Shown: positions 10,376 to 23,389 of the stretch, in pieces
How the letters are laid out: each line of letters opens with the position of its first letter
Numbering within the stretch: the stretch's first letter is position 1
NCBI RefSeq assembly: GCF_019112545.1
Contig: NW_025064942.1
Coordinates: 2,713 to 66,712, forward strand
Direction of reading: 5' to 3'
Source of the DNA: Guyanagaster necrorhizus
Lineage: Eukaryota; Basidiomycota; Agaricomycetes; Agaricales; Physalacriaceae
Length of the DNA: 64,000 bases
Translations under genes and position numbers: made by a program
Notes under the pieces: model-generated
The model's database searches: none
Seen by the model: only the letters and a program-made list of their open reading frames with translations
What the model was told of the DNA's origin: nothing

Positions 10376-13300
10376 CTTCAGAGAAAGGAGGTAGTCAAAA
10401 ACTTAAGTGATCACAAGCAGAGCCTGAATAGGATGAGTGATGCTCTTTAAGGTATGTTTTTCTCTTCTGATGATTACTGAAGAGAAAAAACCATGGAAAC
10501 AGATTCTGAAGGACTAGATCCTGAGGATTCTACCTCTGAGAAGGTGTGCTCTATCTGTCAGCATAGAGAAAGTGCCAGACAATGAGAATAACATATCTTA
10601 CCAACTGGCTGAAGACTGAAGGAGCTAATGGAATCAATAGGAATCAAAATAGTGCAGAGTCTCTCAGGTGAAGTACCAGCCTAGAAATACTGAGGAGTAT
10701 CCAAAGAAAGAGCATCCTGTTATAAGAGGCAGGAAGCTAATTGGATAGTGAAAGTCTAGCATAGCCACCTGAATATTATATGTGATACAGAAGTCTACAG
10801 ACCCTATTGCATTAGCTATTTTTCAGGCATGGATTCATCCAAAGTGAACAATCAAGGTTGACTAAGAGCTGGTCAACACCCTCTGAGATATAAACAAGGA
10901 GGAGATGATCTGAGCCCTGGATAAGATATATAAACCTAAGAAATACATTCAAAAAGAAAAAAGAGGTGACAAAACCATGCTCAAAATCCAGTTAAAAACC
11001 TTAGACTCACACTAAGTAGTCACTATGGAAGCACTACTGGATAGCAGCTCTATCAATGAAGATTTTGTTAAGCAGAATAGGTTCAACATGTGAAAGATCA
11101 TTAGACCTATTTCTGTATATAATGCTGACAGAATGCTCAATGCTAGAAGCTCCATATCGGAGTATTGCAAGCTCTGAATAACCACAGAGGAAGGACACAT
11201 TAAAAATATTGATTTTTCAGTCATCTGCCTTCTGGTTATAATCTGTATTGAAATAAACAGACTATACTTCAAGTTTTAAAGTTTCTTCATATATTACCTC
11301 TATAGGTAACAACCCAAGATAGACTATAAAGGAAAGGTAGTGTATTTGATGAGTGAATATGACAGCAGCAAGCATGCAATAACTGCTAGAGGTGTGAGCA
11401 ATAGCATTTTAGAGCCTGTCAAGAGTTTTTAGCATTATTTCTGTGTATAAACATCTCTATTTATCACTATCTTTAGACTAACTGAATGTTTTAAGGCTAT
11501 AAAAATAAATTAACTTAATACTGGTGCTAAGCTATTGTACATAGTCAAAGAAACTCTTCAGATCAGGTTAAAAAGAAAGGCATATTTTTCAGGATCTGAA
11601 AATAAACTCTGAGTGGTGCAAAATAACTGACTATGAGCCATCATCTTGAAGGTAGTGCAACTGTATCACCTGCCACCTGCTATATAGATCTATTTTATAT
11701 ACTGCATAAAAAAGAAATAGAATTAGAAACATATCAGAAAGTCTATCTATATGCTTTTCCTTATTCTTTTCCTTTGCTATACAATCACACAAGCAACAAC
11801 ATTTATCTATACACTAAAGTAGTGTCATGATTTTAGCTTCTAAATCATGCCCAGCCAATGCTTGATTAGAAGCAATGAGATAATAGCTTGGTTTAAGATC
11901 ACCAAGACTTTTCTATACAGTATTTAAGTCAGTAGTATACAGTGATATACTCTAGTCTCAAAGTAAATGTCAGATGACAATTAAACAATCACAAATACAA
12001 TACACTGCAATAGCTGAGATCCAACACTAACTAAAGATAAAGAAGAAGAATGAGAATGAGGATGAAGATGTATAGCATGATAATAAGAGAAAGAAGGTAT
12101 GGAGATTGATAGACTATGACTGCCAGTGTTGGTACTGAAGTAGTAGTGACATAACAAGCTGTCACTGCAAAAGCCATGGGACCATGCAATTGAGCTGATA
12201 CCTGGAGCTAACATGAATCTGGATTGCAAGATGTATCCACTTGAATAGATGGAGCAAGAGGAGCTTGATAAGTTCCTTCATAAGAATTTTACCAATAGAA
12301 GGATTCAAGTGTCTAAGTCTATGATAGCATCTCCTTTCTTCTTTGTTAAGAAGAAAGATGGAAAACTGAAGTCTGTAAAAGACTATTGAATGACCTAAGA
12401 ATCAAGAACTACTATGCACTCCCACTTATTTCTAAACTCATAGACAAATTATCTGATGCAAAATACTTCACCAAGCTAAATGTATGCTGTGAATATATAA
12501 CATTCAGATTAAAGAAGGGGACATGTGGAAAGTGGCATTCAGGATTAACCAAGAGTTATTCAAACTGCTAGTCATGTTTTTTGGGCTTATAAATTCACTG
12601 GTGATCTTTGAAAGAATGATGAATAACATATTCTAAAATTTAATCTCTAAAGGAAAAGTAATGATATACCTAAAAGATGATATAATGATTTTCTCAAAAA
12701 TGCTCAAAGAGTATTGTAAAACTGTGCAGCAAGTGTTGCATATCCTACAAGAAAATAAGTTATATCTAAAACTAGAAAAATGCGAGTTTGAAACACTCAA
12801 AATAGAATACTTAAGCCTCATTATAGCAGGAGAGAAGCTACAAATAGATCTAGTGAAGATGGCAGAGGTATGAGAATAGCTAACACCTACTAAGAAGATA
12901 GAGCTGCAATCCTTTCTAGAGTTTACAAACTTTTACTGATGCTTTATAAAAGGCTATAGCAAGCTGGCACTACCACTAATCAACTACTGACCAACCTTAC
13001 CGAGAAAGCCAAATAGAGATAGGATAAGTGCAAGAACAGGCATTTCAGAAAATGAAGCACTGAATCTGCTCCAACCCCATACTCACAATCCCAGTAGAGG
13101 GTGGAAGATTCAAAATAGAGGCTGATACATCAGAAGGAGCTCTTGGAGTCATTCTCAGCTAAGAACAAAAGAGGCAGTGGAAGCCCATCACATATCTATC
13201 CAAAGTGTTGTCTGCCACTGAACAGAACTACAAAATCTACAACAAAGAGTTGCTAGCTATTATAACAGCCTTAGATGAGTGATACTGCTTAATGGTGTAA

Positions 13301-13994
13301 AGTATGAGTTTGAAATCTGGATAGATCATTAGGACCTCCAGTATTTTGAGAGACTATGGAATTTGAACCACAGACAAGTATAATAGATAACAGAGTTAGC
13401 AGAATATCATTTCACTACAAACTCAGTGCTGCAAACAAGAAGGAAGACTTACTCAGTCAATGAGCAGACTATGACCAAAGAAGCAATCATAATGAGGAAA
13501 TCATAATACTCAAATCCAAGTTATTTTATGCAAATGCTATAGTATTCTTTATTGTGCTGAAAGTCCTAAAGAAAGTTCAATGAGAGAAGAAATCAATCAA
13601 GAAAGCAGTACAACTTGCTTGCAACAATAGAGAAGAAGGATGAACTCTTAAAGAGGAGGTATATTATTTCTGTGATTGGCTGTACATTTCTGCTAACAAA
13701 AAGTTATGTGGAGAGATCATTGCAACATGTCATAACCATCTGACTGCAGAATATTTAGAAATAGCAAAGACCCAGGAATTAGTCACATGTGATTATTGGT
13801 GGCCAAATCTCAGACAGTCAGTAGAAGCCTATATGAAGGGATGTGAAACATATCAGTAGGTGAAACTAAGTACACAAAGGAGGACAGCACTGCTGCACTC
13901 AAACAAGATTCTATCAGACAAATGAAAGGTGATTTCCATAGATATAATAGGACTCCTCTCTGAGTCTAAGGGGCATGACACTCTTCTGATAGTA
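10376..13994 (+). pseudogene. Second Gypsy lineage: decayed gag-pol (truncated in integrase)
   Basis: Read through many stops and frame changes, the order is: a protease-like block near 11030 (MEALLDSSSINEDFVKQN), a junction block near 12240 (EELDKFLHKNF), RT start near 12330 (SPFFFVKKKDGKL), RT active-site region near 12660 (MIYLKDDIMIFSK; the aspartate pair survives, with K before it), RT end (LYLKLEKCEF), RNase H near 13090-13450, the integrase zinc region near 13720-13860, and the first catalytic block near 13940 (ISIDIIGLL). It stops near 13994 after VVDQFLKD, where DIRS-type sequence begins. It differs clearly from the 46081-50124 family. The gag start is unclear. Confidence 0.65.
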
Positions 13995-14415
13995 GTAGAT
14001 CAATTTTTAAAGGATTATTGAATAAGGAGAGTTGTTTAGGGTCAATACAAGAGTGACACCATCTTGACTTATCATGTCTTATTTCTTTTTGTTGTCTTTA
14101 GAATTGTCTTTTCTTGTCTTTTCTCATTCTTCTATATATCTGGCACTGTGAGCAGTTCTTTTCTTACCCACTGCTCATGGAGAGATGCACTTTATAAATT
14201 CTCTCTTCAAAATTATATTGATCATATTGACTTTGGCTAAACCCAAGTGAGATCCTTTACATTGTCATCTAGTCACTGGCAGATACATTGCAAAAGAAGA
14301 CCAAGTAGCTCTCACTACTATTCAGAAACAAGAAGATCAAATCAATACAGACATTCTCTCTTCTTCCCTTTTATCCTTTCATATCACTTCTCATCCACTA
14401 TCACCTCTTGCCATC

Positions 14416-15130
14416 ATGTCTGCAATGTCTGCTAAAAATTTCACTAAACTAGCACAGCAAGTGTTAGATCCAAGTGTCACATGAGCAGAAGCACATGATA
14501 AACAGAAGTCTTCTCACACTTTGAGGGCTTGACTGAGTTCACTGATGTGGATTCTGATCAGTGTGTCACAAGGCCTTAGGATTGGCTCAAGTGTAGAATG
14601 GTGTGAAGATAAACTTTAGCTTGAAGCTGGAGATTACCAGCAAGAGTGAGCCTGCTTAAATACTGTATAAGTTATGACTATTAATACTACTACCTATTGT
14701 ATCCTGGTGTCCTTTGTACTCATTGTTCTTGGACATTGTTACTATACATAAAAGGCTGATTGTGTATTATTGGGCAATGCTGTTGCATTAAAAGACAATA
14801 ACCATTCTGGCCTAGTTGTGATGACTAATCTGTGCTCCATGATCCTAAGTGCTCATTCAGGCACTCTGACTAAGCATAAATAGGGGTTAATCAAGAAAAG
14901 ATAGAAAAATCATAACAGCAAGTGGCTAATCTCACCAAATTAGTCATGATGCAGACTCAAGCTGCTAGCCCTTCAAATGCAGCTCCAGTGGCTACTCCAG
15001 TTTCAGCTTCCACCTCAAACTCTGAACTCTTCTTAGATCCTTCAACATTAAACCCCACTGCTGGTATGTCACCTTCTATCTTTTTTTTATTTTTCAAAGT
15101 CAAGATAGCTACTATCACATTCATCATCTA
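14416..15130 (+). pseudogene. ORF1-like N-terminus of the DIRS-like element, split by a solo LTR
   Basis: From ATG 14416 the frame reads MSAMSAKNFTKLAQQ up to the target duplication at 14457-14461. It resumes after the LTR at 14923 as ANLTKLVMMQTQ and runs through an Ala/Ser/Thr/Pro-rich stretch to a stop at 15129. With one copy of the 5-bp duplication removed the frame is continuous, so the LTR landed in a reading frame. The coiled, heptad-like start is compatible with a Gag-like structural protein, but no domain is recognised. Confidence 0.5.
14462..14917 (-). repeat. Gypsy solo LTR with target duplication GCAAG
   Basis: 456 bp, TGTTAGATCC to CATAACA on the plus strand. The flanks 14457-14461 and 14918-14922 are both GCAAG. 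The flanking reading frame continues across it, so it is a solo LTR left by recombination between the two LTRs of a former element. Confidence 0.9.
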
Positions 15131-15194
15131 ATACAAACTTCACATCTCAGACATCTACAAACTAGATACATGGCATCATGATAAGGCAGAGCAG

Positions 15195-15975
15195 TGACAT
15201 GCCTGGTGCATGTCCAGATATGTAATTTTATGAATCATGATGACATATTGACTATATTTCAGTCTGCTATGTGTATAATAAAGATTATAGCTAGAGCACA
15301 GTGAAATAGGACTTGTCTGACAACTGGCTTGAGTGATGATTAGTGGAGAACATGACCTAGCTGTAGAATAATACCAGAGGGGGTCATACTGTACATGATA
15401 TTCTAGCAGTTGACACTAAATGTCCTAATACAAGAGCAAAAAGATTCACTAAAAATAAAGAGCACATTATCAAAATTTGGTCAAAGCTTCACATGTGACT
15501 TTGTGTCACATTTACTAATGACATATTGATGAGCTGAGAGACATGTTCTAGAACAATGCATTGATGCACAATGAGATAAACCTGAATATCTGAAGTATTG
15601 GCTGAGAAATGAGAAGATTTGATGAAAGTAATAATCACAGAAATGATCCCAGGAGTCTGGAATGACTCCTGCATATAGATTAATTACCTTGAGGAGATAA
15701 AAAGCCAAGAGACCAGTGGCCAAGCCATTAACAGAGCTAACTGGTGCCATATTGCATAGAAATAAAAGGCACAGTCCTGACCCAGAGCAGAATATGTATG
15801 TCAGAAGTGACATGCACATATATGACATGTGAGAGACTCCAGAACAGAGTTTCATGCATTGAAACTACTATATTTGGTGTCTCATAGTAAGTACAGTAGT
15901 AGCCTATTTAAATACCACATTATAAGAGTCGTAGACAAGTTTCTGACCCTCCACAGTTGCAGTGTATTGGGCACA
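15195..15975 (-). repeat. Repeat family C, partial inverted copy
   Basis: The reverse complement aligns with 3715-4515, including the TATA-like GTATTTAAATAG, TCTGGAGTCTCT, GGTCTCTTGGCTTTTTATCT and GTGCTCTTTATTTTTAGTG segments. It starts TGACATGCC on the plus strand. Only the right half of family C is present; the far end is approximate. Confidence 0.55.
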
Positions 15976-16419
15976 AAGGTGCATCACAACCCAATACCAA
16001 CTCATATGCTAATCTTCCTCCTTCCAATAAATTATTTTTTCCCTCTATCACTTGCTCATTAAATGCTGCTGCTTAGTCATTTCATTTCTCAGATTGTTTG
16101 TTCATAGATACAATAATACATGTTATTAATCATAGCACAAATATTAGATATCAGGAAGATCACAACCATTTATAAATATGCTCTAATCTCTGCTCTCAGC
16201 AGAAAATCCTACTGCTGCCACAGCTGATATTAACACTCAAGTTGCCACTGGTCATACTCATAGTCTATTTAATGTCTCACTACTGCCTTTCTTTTGTTCA
16301 CCACTGGAAGGTGCTGTCACTTACAAGCATCAGACTAAAATCTGTTGTATATTCTATCTTTCTTAGTCACATGAGTCCTCCATTAATGATGAAATTTCCA
16401 ATTCTAAAGCTTTCATAGC
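15976..16419 (+). other. DIRS-like element internal sequence before RT
   Basis: This lies between the family C copy and the recognisable RT. Short Pro/Ser-rich frames only; no domain recognised. Confidence 0.35.
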
Positions 16420-17983
16420 TCATGACATGTTTCACAAAGCAGTTCAAGATCTCACATCCTCAAGAGTCAGTTTCCTGTTGATAAAGCTAGATCTAAAACA
16501 AACATTTCAACAAATCTCTGTGTGACCCAAAGACTGGCACTTGCTGGGTTTCTCTTGGGCAGGAAAATTCTACCATGACCTCATACTCTGCTTCAGGCTA
16601 TGCTCTGCTCCATATATTTTCAATTTTTTTGCAGAGGCTCTTCATTGGATTATTTGGCATTATATCCCAGCATATCTATAGCACTATCTTGGTGACTTTT
16701 TGTGCATTTTTTTCTAATGCATTCTTATGAGACAGTTCAGAAAGCTCTAGAATGGATGCTGGCACTTGAGCAACAGCTGAGTTTATGTTTTCAGCTAGCT
16801 AAAATCAATGGACCTTCAACTGTTATTGAATTCCTTGGTCTCATCCTCAATTTCATCAAAATAGAAGCATAGCTTCCAGATGCTAAACTAGCATACCTTC
16901 AGAAACTCCTTCACTCATAGAGTTCACATCATTTATGTTCTCTTTGTGAGCTAGATAAAGTTACTGGCTACTTGCAATTCTGTTCTCAAGTTATTGTGAT
17001 CTCTCAAGCATTTATTTGAGCAATACATGACTTCTCATCTTCATTTTCATCACTATTTGTGCAACAGTGCATCTCTCTCTCTGTTCAAGCTGACATTGAT
17101 TGGTGGCTTAATGTTGCCTTGCATTAGAATGGAATACATCTCCTGCCACCAAAGCATGAGATAGTTCACATCTACATAGATGCTTCTGGATCTAAAAGAA
17201 TTAGTAGTATTTTTAGCTCACACTAGTTCTCTATACATATGCCTTGCTGGATTCACTATCTTGATATACAGATGAAGAAAATGTATACTGCCCTCCATGC
17301 TGTCTTATGTTGGGGTGATACCTTTTAGTATAAGCACATTATCTTCCACATCAACAATGAAGCTGTTGTTAATACACTGAACAATCATACAATCTAGTCT
17401 GCTCCTACAATGCAATTCCTTCACCAATTCCCCAGTATAGTATGCCACCTTGACTTCTCTTTCTCTTCTATTTGGTTATCCTCCACTGATAATGCACTTG
17501 CTGATGCTGCTTCTCACTTTTCATATACATGCTTATTTCAACTTGTCTCCTACTCAATAAAAAACCTTCCTCAAAACACCTCCAAATTAGTGGCATCAAA
17601 GACATGAAACCTTCCCAAGACTATTTCCTTCTATCTCTGGCATGGCCTTGCATCAAGCACATGTTTCATCTATAGTATGGGTGAAAAATTCTTTATCAAA
17701 TTTGTCCAGCTCCACTCTGTCTACAATACTAACAGATCAGTTCTTCCAGCATCTCAAGATACATTCATATAGTGGATTGCATCCCTGGACCTCTGATTTT
17801 ACCCTAAAACTATCAAAAAATATCTCACATATATCAAATTAATGCACATCAATCTTGACATACTATTTTCAGCCACAGAATCCCTCATATTACAGCATAT
17901 TATCTATAGTATTGAGTGTTTTCACAGTGAAGAGATCCTGCATGTGCACAAGGTGAAAACAGAAACAGTAGAATGCTATTCAC
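16420..17983 (+). pseudogene. DIRS-like pol: RT, RNase H and start of tyrosine recombinase
   Basis: RT blocks in order: LIKLDLKQTFQQISV, DWHLLGFSWAGKFYHDL, CSAPYIFNFFAEALHWI and HYLGDFLCIF (one of the two active-site Asp is Gly). RNase H follows near 17170-17520: HIYIDASGSK, HINNEAVVNTLN and DNALADAASHFS. Downstream, a SLILQHIIYSIECFHSEEIL block near 17880 resembles the N-terminal helix region of DIRS/Ngaro-type tyrosine recombinases. The catalytic recombinase domain is missing because family C starts at 17984. Multiple stops, so dead. The FAEALHWI plus YLDDF-type RT is characteristic of DIRS-like elements. Confidence 0.65.
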
Positions 17984-19710
17984 TGATCACATCTACACTA
18001 ACACACACACAATACTTTTAGTTCATGGGAGGATTATAATGCAATAAAAGTAGTCACAGTAAATATAATTGTCTTCTTCAGTGAATCTACAGTGCATGAA
18101 TAGCAATAGCATGTATACAACAGTCCCAAGTCTCTCTAAGCCTCAAAGCTTTTCATTTTATCAAAACAAGAGGTGGAAACAGGTGTTGCCAGACCTCAAG
18201 GCAAAGATACTGTAGCTCAATACAATACATCAAAACAGTCCCCCAAAACTCTCAAGAGATTCCAAGCACAGCCCAGATCAAATAAAAATCCCTAACACAT
18301 ACAATATACAACTTAAAGCTTAGTGCTCTAAGCAGAAACCAATCACAAACATATCCACAAGTGTGAAAGAGCTCAGATCTCTGTACACAAGCTTCCAAAC
18401 TGATTATAGACCCATGAGATTTGAACCTATACAATCTAGAGATACAAAACACAGTAAACACAGTCTGACAGATCCAAAGGGTTTGAACCTCTGCCACCTG
18501 TAGTGCTACACATCACAAATACCTCAAAACTCAAGATGACACCCTTCAGACACTGCTCTCTTATTCTCAGGTTAGAGTGCAATCTAAAACCTCTTATTAA
18601 ATCAGACTCAAATCTCTTGTGAGCTTTTGTGCCTTGCTTAGTTCTCAAATATCTCTTAATGATATCAATAAGAAGTCTATTCTCTTATCTGAAGTTACAA
18701 ACACAAACCCAGAGCTAGGGTGCAAAGCTTTCTGTATCCAATACACCACAACTGTGAGAGATTGGAAACTTGTATTCTACTCATACAACACAGTATTTAA
18801 ATACTCTACTATAGTATCTTTAAAGCATGGGACTCTATGCTAGATCCTATGGGTATTATTTACATGCATATCACAGTTGCCATGCTTATTCTGTTCTAGA
18901 TTAGGACTGTGCCTGCTCTTCCCTCACTAGCTTACATCAGCTAACTGGCCTAGCCAGATCTGCTCACTTTCTTATTTCTCTGGTGAAGCATTCTGATATC
19001 TGAGAACTGTTTGAGACCCCTGGAGTTATCTCTCATCTCTGGAGTCAGTCAGAATGACTATGTTCTCTTTTCCAGTGGCCAGACATTCCATCTGACTCAC
19101 AATATATACCACTTCTGATCTGGCACACATCAATTAATCCACCTAATGGGTATGTGTCATGCCTTGGTATAATGTAGAGTCCCTCACAGTATTATACATA
19201 CTAAGGCACCATAATTATGCATGCAAGTCTCTGAGTGGTATGTGCACTATTTATCTCTTTAGTAGTATTTCTCTATTTATTATTTTGTTGTCATTATTTT
19301 ATTTCTCTATTCAACAGCCAGTTATTTAGATACTTTTCTTTGGGTCTCAGTTCTCTGTTCTAAAGCATGTCCCATCAGTACATCAATGGATGTGCATCCT
19401 TGATCAATGTGATCAGAATTGCTGATCATATTTCAATCATATTCTTTTTATCTTTAGCATATCCTCTTGTAATGGTATTGGTGCATTTAGGGCCAAGCAC
19501 TGAGACCTCACATGCAGTCTAACCCCTCTTGTATTAGTCTGTTCTTAGGCCATGCACTCTGCTCATTGTTACTTCAGTTTAGCCTTATGATGGCTCAGTT
19601 TCTGTGTGCTCTTATCCTATTCTCAGTTACATGCTTACTGAACTGGAATGCAGTCCATGTATTCTCAATTTTTGCAATTTTACATGCCTAAACATGGAGA
19701 GGGTGTGTCA
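17984..19710 (+). repeat. Repeat family C, copy 2 (about 1.7 kb)
   Basis: It starts TGATCACATC and ends GTGTCA, and aligns with 2905-4515, including the GGGTTTGAACCTCTGCCA motif near 18478. It joins DIRS-like sequence on the left to Gypsy element 4 pol on the right, so one or both neighbours were truncated here. No clean target duplication. Confidence 0.6.
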
Positions 19711-22700
19711 GCATTCTTGATTGGGGAATGCAGGTGCAATAAATGATGTGAGTAGAGATTTGTTGAAAATGTTATGTACTCTCCAATTGAATAGAAGGTG
19801 GAGTTTATAGGTGGAACTGCCAACTTTAGCAGTAATGGTGAAGGGTCCTGTGCATTTGTCAGTGAGTTTCTGTTTCAGTCATGGGAGGTGGAGGTTGGTC
19901 ATGTCCAACCAGACTTTGTCATTGATATTATATGTGTGTGCTGAGGAGCAGTGTTTGTTGTAATATTTCTTCATAGATGTGGCCACCTTTTCAAGGGCAG
20001 CTCAAGTTTCATCATGGATTTTAGTCATCATAGATGTGAAGTTGAAAGAGGCTGGAGTCATTGTATATGTGCATGCAGTATGAGAGACATTAGGATGTCA
20101 ACCATAGTTGATCAAGAATAGTGTCTTTCCTATTGTAGAGTGAATCCAGTTGTTATGTTGAAAAGTGGCCAATGCAAGCCACTCAATCCAGTCATCTTGT
20201 TGGTAATTGATGAAGAATCAGAGATACTTTTTGATTTCTTGGTTTACCCTCTCCATCTGTCCATCAGTTTGTGGATGATATGCTGTAGAGGTGTTACAGT
20301 GAATATTTAATAGTTGGTACAAGTTGTCAAGGAATTTTAAGATGAATTGTGGTCCTTGATCTGAAATAATGACTTTGGGCATATCATATTTGGCATACAC
20401 TTTATCATGCAGGATTTTTTCCCATCCTTCTAATGTTAATTCAGTTGAACACAATATTGAGATGATCACCTTTGAGAATCAGTCAACTATGATGAGGATT
20501 GCATTATAGCCATTACAATCAGACAATCTAGTGATCATATCCACTGAGGTATGAGTCCATGGCAACTGAGGGACCTCATTCTGATGGAGTGGTGTGGCCT
20601 ATAGTTGCATCGACAATTTGCCTCATTGGCAGATTTTGCATTCTTTGACATATCATTCAATGTCTTGGCCTATCTTTGGCCACCAGTATTCCCACAACAC
20701 TAATTCCTTAGTCCTGGCAATTCCTGGATGTCCTGCTGTTGCATGATCATGACATGTGGCAATGATTTCACCATGGAGTCTCTGGTCTTGCAGAATATAG
20801 ATCCACCCATCATAACAGATTAATCCTTCTTTTTTAGTCATCCCTCACTTGTGATTCAATGATGGGGCCACATGTTAGTTCTATTTGCCACTGTCTTATG
20901 TCATGCTCTTGATCCTCTCATGGATCTCCTCTTCTGTCAGCATCATCATCACACCTGAAAATGTTCAGGCTTTAGTAATACTACCTCCTCATTGTCATCT
21001 CCTTCTTGATTGTGGTTGGCTCATTGGCTGAGGAGGTCTGCTTTCTTGTTGGCAACCTCAGCTTTGTGATGAAGAGTGTACTCATACTGAGATAGTTTGG
21101 TCACCCAGTGAGCTTGTGGCTGATTAAGTTTCTGGGGCATGCAGAAGTATTGGAGGTTCTAATGGTCTGTCCATACTTCAAAAGTCTGCATTGCCCTGAT
21201 CAGATCATGTTGCCATTCCTCCAGGGTGAGCATTATTGTGAGAAGTTTCTTATCATAGATTTCATACCTCCACTTGATGACAGTAAGTGCCTTTCAGAGA
21301 AAAGCCACTGGTTGCCATTTTCCATTCTGTTCCTGGGAGAGTACTGCTCTGATCACTCCCTCACTTGAATCAGCTTCCACTCTGAACTTCTCTTTGTGTG
21401 TCAGGATTGCTAGGACCACATCTTCAGCAAGCCATTGCTTTAAGTCATTAAATGCTGATTGTTTGGAATATCCTCAGTTTCAGGGTGTGTTTTCTATTAG
21501 CTGCATTATGAGTTGCATGATCTTGCTGTAGTCTTTGATGAACCAGCAGTAGAAGTTGGTGAATCTGAGGAAGGATTGTAACTCCTTCTTCTTTATTAGT
21601 TCAGGCCACTCCGCCACTCCAGCTATCTTGATTGGGTCCATTCAGATGCTTCCTTCACTAATGATCACCTCCAGATACTCTGTTTCTAAAACTTTAAACT
21701 TGCACTTCTCTGCTTTGAGGAAGAGTTTATGCTTCCTCATTAGTGCCAGTATCTGCTGGACTAATCTTTGATGCTCCTCCTGCATTTTTGACATGATGAG
21801 GATGTTATCAGGATAGATTGTCACCTTTTCTGTGGCAATAAGATTCTTGAAAATATCATTCATCATCCATTGAAAGATTGCCAGCAAGTTGGTTAGTCTG
21901 AAGAACATGACTGTGGGTTCAAATAGCCCCTGGTTCATTCAGAATGCTGCTTTCCACTTGTTGCCCTCCTTTATTCATACATTGTTGTACTCTCATTAGA
22001 TGTCAAGCTTCATGTAATATTTTGCTTCTCATAGTTTATTCATTAGCTCTGAGATTAGCAGCAGCAGATAGTAGTTCTTGATTGTCATCTCATTGAGCTT
22101 CTGGTAATCTTGTACTAGTTGGAGTTTGCTATCCTTCTTTTTGATGAAGAAGAATGGCAAAGCTATAGGAGATTTTGATGGTCAAATCCACCAGCTAGAG
22201 AGATTCTCTTTCAGGAACTTGTCAAGTTCTTGTTGCTCCTGATTGCTCAGAGAGTAGGTCTTGCAATCCAGGTTGGTATTTGCATTGGAGATCAGTTTGA
22301 TCATATGATTGCAGAGTTTGGATTTCAGTAATTTGTTAAAACTTTCTTTAGCAAATAGGTCTTGGTAATTCCATGCCCATTCCAGGATCATTTCTTTGAA
22401 TCTCTTTTTCTCCCTCCCAGTGTTTGCTTTGGCAGCAAAATCATTTTTGTGGTGTACCATGAGAATATATAATGCTTGTTGGATATTGATGGCAAGGATA
22501 GTTTCTCCATCCTCCATTTCTTCCTTCCATCAGTTCTCAGAGTCTTTATTGGGTAACTCAAACAGGAGTTTTCAGCACTTGCAGTGTGCAAATGTGATTT
22601 TCCCAGTCTTCCAATTGACCAGAAGATTGTGATGAATGAGCCAATCATGGCCTAAGAACACCTCCTGGGTGCCTAGGTCAGTGACAGCTAAGTCAATTTG

Positions 22701-23389
22701 TTTGGAGTGATCACTGATAGTGAGGCATAACTCAATGAATTTTGTTATTGAACCAGCCTGGTTCTTGGTGCCATTGGCATTATAGACTGGGATAGAGGCA
22801 GCAGTTGCCCTGGTGGAAAGGTTGTGCTTATTGACAAAAGCACAATTGATAGAACTTCCTGTACAGCCACTATCAATCAGAGCAGTTACCACATGTACAG
22901 ACTGATTGGTGAGTGTTTTGATCTGGGCCTTGGTCATCAGATCCCATTCTGAGGTCTTTGTTTATCAGACATATCTTTAGGGTCCCCAAAGTTCATTGAG
23001 CCATTCTAGAGCTCAACATCATTCTGCCTCCTTCATTCCTTTGATCATTCCATCAATGACCTCTTCTGCTCAGGTCTCATGTACCCAATTCTTGAGTACC
23101 ACCTTGGCTGCCTCCTCTATTGGTGCTTCTTTGATGGCTCTCTATGTCTATTTGGTGTCAAATGGTTTGAGCCACTTCATGGGAGTTGCTCCCTCTGGTC
23201 AGCCTGCAGGCAGTTGAGTTTTCATTAAAGGCAATTCTTTGGTGGTGTGTGCAGCAGTGGGAGATTTGGGTATATTTGAATGCATGCATAATTTAGATAT
23301 GGGAGTAGCTACAGAAGTATTATCAGTCTGTCCAGCAGCTGTTGGTTGTACACCATATAGTCCTTTGGCTATTCTAGTGGAATCACTCA
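19711..23389 (-). pseudogene. Gypsy element 4 pol, decayed, lacking the chromodomain end
   Basis: Minus-strand similarity to the complete pol runs from the protease (TALIDSGCTGSSI near 22880) through RT (TIYPDNILIMSK near 21820; one Asp of the YLDD site is Asn), RNase H, the integrase zinc region (CHDHATAGHPGIARTKELV near 20730) and the integrase core (IISDQGPQF, HPQTDGQMERVNQE). It ends at 19711 at the PNQE position, just before the chromodomain, where family C begins. Many stops and frame breaks. Many stop or missense sites are Arg codons in the intact copy. Confidence 0.85.

Larger units (their letters stand above)
14000..17983 (+). mobile_element. DIRS-like (tyrosine-recombinase) retrotransposon, decayed
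   Basis: The stretch holds a probable 5' untranslated part (about 14000-14415), an ORF1-like start (ATG at 14416), and RT, RNase H and the start of a tyrosine recombinase. It is interrupted by a Gypsy solo LTR at 14462-14917 and a partial family C copy at 15195-15975. The left end lies in the integrase of the second Gypsy lineage. The right end is cut by family C at 17984. I did not identify the inverted termini. Confidence 0.55.

Noticed and set aside
2905..19710. Family C as a solo LTR
   Set aside because: The ends resemble TG...CA, but neither full copy has a convincing target duplication, so I list it only as a repeat.
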